Both the position numbers and the translations under genes were made by a program. From an uncultured Pontibacter sp. (GTDB lineage: Bacteria > Bacteroidota > Bacteroidia > Cytophagales > Hymenobacteraceae): 64,000 nucleotides of DNA. The notes under the pieces are model-generated. The model was not told where the DNA came from. It saw nothing but the letters and a program-made list of their open reading frames with translations, and did not search any database. This document shows, piece after piece, positions 62,622-64,000 of the stretch (its first letter is position 1; the number at the start of each line of letters is the position of its first letter). The stretch spans positions 343,485 to 407,484 of the forward strand of contig CANMMP010000004.1 of NCBI GenBank assembly GCA_947499125.1, read 5' to 3'.

Positions 62622-64000
62622 ATGTATGTAAAAAGTTTACAAATCGAAAATCCGTATAACAACCAACTTTTACAGCGCCTGCTGCTTAGTTTGGCATTTA
62701 TACTTTTAGCAACTTTAGGAGTACAGGCGCAAAACGCTTATACAAATGCTGGACTGCCAGTTCCTACGGTCACATCTGATAAAGATGATTATGCTCCGGG
62801 AGAGGTGGCTATTATCACAGGTAAAGGTTGGACATTAGATAGTTTGGTGGATATTCACTTAGAAGAAGATCCAGCTCATGATCATCATCATAGTTACCAT
62901 GATACCAAAGTGAATACCGATGGTACTTGGCGTATTGAATATCCGATAGAGGAGCGACATTTAGGTACTAAGTTTACTGTTATTGTGGATGGTAAGCAAT
63001 CTGGTTATCAGAGTTTGGCTTATTTTACGGATGGAATAGATGCTATAAACATTATATCCCCTTTATCAACCAATCCACTTCAACTAACATCTCTCCCAAA
63101 TTATGTGTTAGTGAATTTTAGTTATAGCACTACACAAGGAAATCAACCTGGGACTGCTACACTTATAGTACGTAGAGGGAACACTGAATATACTTATTCT
63201 AAATCTATTCCTGCCCATCAGAGTCAAAATCCTAGAATCGATCAAATATCAGTTCAAATTCCTTCCGATGCACCTCAGGGATCATATGACATTGAATTAA
63301 TTTTGAATCAAACCCAAGGATCTGGCCTAGCATCAAAGAATACTACTGAAATGGGAGCATTATTACTAAATATATGTACAGCCCCTTCTATTTCCTATCA
63401 ACCCTTCAACAGCACTATAACATATGGCAATAGTGCTTATTTTACAGCGACAGCTTCTGGCACTGGTACATTAACATATCAATGGGAGGAATTAACGACA
63501 TCTTGGAATCCAATTTCCAATGGAGGAATTTACTCAGGAGCAACAACCGCGACTTTAACCTTGACAAAACCACCTGTTGATTGGAGTGGCAGAAAATACA
63601 GGGTTGTGGTTACTGGAGAATGCAATCCATTAGCTAATAGTGATGGGAATGCTAGATTAACAGTAAATAAGGCTTCTTCTACTGTAGTAGTAGCCGGTAA
63701 TGATACCTTCATCTACAATGGAAGTGCTCAAGGCCCGGCCGGTGCAGATGTAACGGGTTCAACTGGAGCAGTAAGCTACAGCTACAACGGCACCAGTAAT
63801 GGTGGTGCAAGCTATGGGCCTTCTTCAACAGCGCCTACTTTGGCCGGCACTTATAGTGTAGTAGCTACTCTGACTGCTGATAACAATTTTAACGGTGCTA
63901 CTTCTGCACCTTATGGTTTTACCATCAACAAGGCCGCCGCCACGGTTGCCGTGAATGGCAAAACGGTTACTTACGATGGGCAGGCGCACGGCGCGAGCGG
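62622..64000 (+). CDS. Large secreted MBG-repeat surface protein, 3'-truncated by window edge
   Basis: The frame is open from ATG 62622 to the window end (459 codons), so the gene continues beyond. An N-terminal extension and hydrophobic stretch (about 14-36) end in VQAQ, a signal peptide. Residues 50-135: beta-sandwich of the type SDKDDYAPGEVAIITGKGW, with an unusual His cluster (HDHHHSYHD, 86-94). Residues 265-350: Ig-like (ATASGTGTLTYQWEE, then SGRKYRVVVTGEC). From residue about 348: tandem MBG domains, first NKASSTVVVAGNDTFIYNGS, second NKAAATVAVNGKTVTYDGQ, so a long repeat array is expected downstream, probably ending in a T9SS sorting domain. Likely a cell-surface adhesin. A second ATG at 62626 is out of frame. 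Confidence 0.85.
   Translation, partial: MYVKSLQIENPYNNQLLQRLLLSLAFILLATLGVQAQNAYTNAGLPVPTVTSDKDDYAPGEVAIITGKGWTLDSLVDIHLEEDPAHDHHHSYHDTKVNTDGTWRIEYPIEERHLGTKFTVIVDGKQSGYQSLAYFTDGIDAINIISPLSTNPLQLTSLPNYVLVNFSYSTTQGNQPGTATLIVRRGNTEYTYSKSIPAHQSQNPRIDQISVQIPSDAPQGSYDIELILNQTQGSGLASKNTTEMGALLLNICTAPSISYQPFNSTITYGNSAYFTATASGTGTLTYQWEELTTSWNPISNGGIYSGATTATLTLTKPPVDWSGRKYRVVVTGECNPLANSDGNARLTVNKASSTVVVAGNDTFIYNGSAQGPAGADVTGSTGAVSYSYNGTSNGGASYGPSSTAPTLAGTYSVVATLTADNNFNGATSAPYGFTINKAAATVAVNGKTVTYDGQAHGAS

Noticed and set aside
1..64000. Possible CRISPR array or mobile element from the many short repeats
   Set aside because: The AASTATA words have irregular spacing and no long direct repeats; no transposase, integrase, Cas gene or terminal inverted repeats were seen.

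Overview
The window is chromosomal DNA of a Bacteroidota bacterium. The order Cytophagales, and within it a Hymenobacteraceae/Pontibacter-like lineage, is my best guess. The evidence is a 287-residue primary sigma factor without region 1.1, promoters of the form TTG-N17-21-TAnnTTTG, almost no Shine-Dalgarno sequences, a type IX secretion (T9SS) C-terminal sorting domain, a SusC-style carboxypeptidase-regulatory/TonB-dependent receptor, DUF2911, BshB1 (bacillithiol synthesis) and an HU-CCDC81/SPOR protein. The genus is inferred from overall gene content, not from a marker search. Gene density is high. I see no insertion sequence, prophage, integrase, CRISPR array or rRNA, so this reads as core genome.

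Layout. 1-6000: the end of a zinc-ribbon protein gene, then minus-strand genes for an App1-type phosphatase, an M48 lipoprotein protease, a double-domain M16 protease and a small membrane protein. 6-16 kb: topoisomerase IB, a lipoprotein that seems to lack the outer-membrane barrel of its longer relatives, pgi, a 61-residue disordered protein, otsB, class II aldolase, an exonuclease/GIY-YIG fusion and an AI-2E-type permease. 16-26 kb: parE-parC (8-nt overlap), two TPR proteins, then thrS-infC-rpmI-rplT. In this block infC has no usual start codon and appears to begin at AUA behind a strong Shine-Dalgarno. 26-31 kb: a GreA/GreB-family factor, small envelope proteins, tRNA-Met with its own promoter and terminator, a START-like protein, an LptF/LptG permease and rpsO. 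31-43.5 kb: pnp, rpoD, trxB, an M23/LysM peptidase with bshB1, biotin carboxylase, an alpha-oxoamine synthase, a histone H1-like protein, tyrS and holA.

43.7-53.6 kb is the most interesting block: eight tightly packed co-oriented genes encoding a 1016-residue TPR protein, a plug-less TonB-receptor-like barrel, a transmembrane HU-CCDC81/SPOR protein, ExbB/TolQ, ExbD/TolR, TonB, FolC and TrmB. It looks like a proton-driven envelope motor together with a protein that could bridge DNA and peptidoglycan.

53.7-64 kb: a TrpF-like barrel without the catalytic cysteine, mnmA with a lipoprotein and a T9SS-exported subtilase, rpe (possibly leaderless) with a TonB-dependent receptor, a DUF2911 protein, and the first 459 codons of a large secreted MBG-repeat surface protein cut by the window edge.

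A 7-mer, AASTATA (AAGTATA or AACTATA, and complements TATACTT/TATAGTT), recurs throughout. It clusters in gaps between genes and is visibly sparse in genes such as rplT, rpsO and pnp. Convergent gene pairs generally share one bidirectional hairpin terminator.
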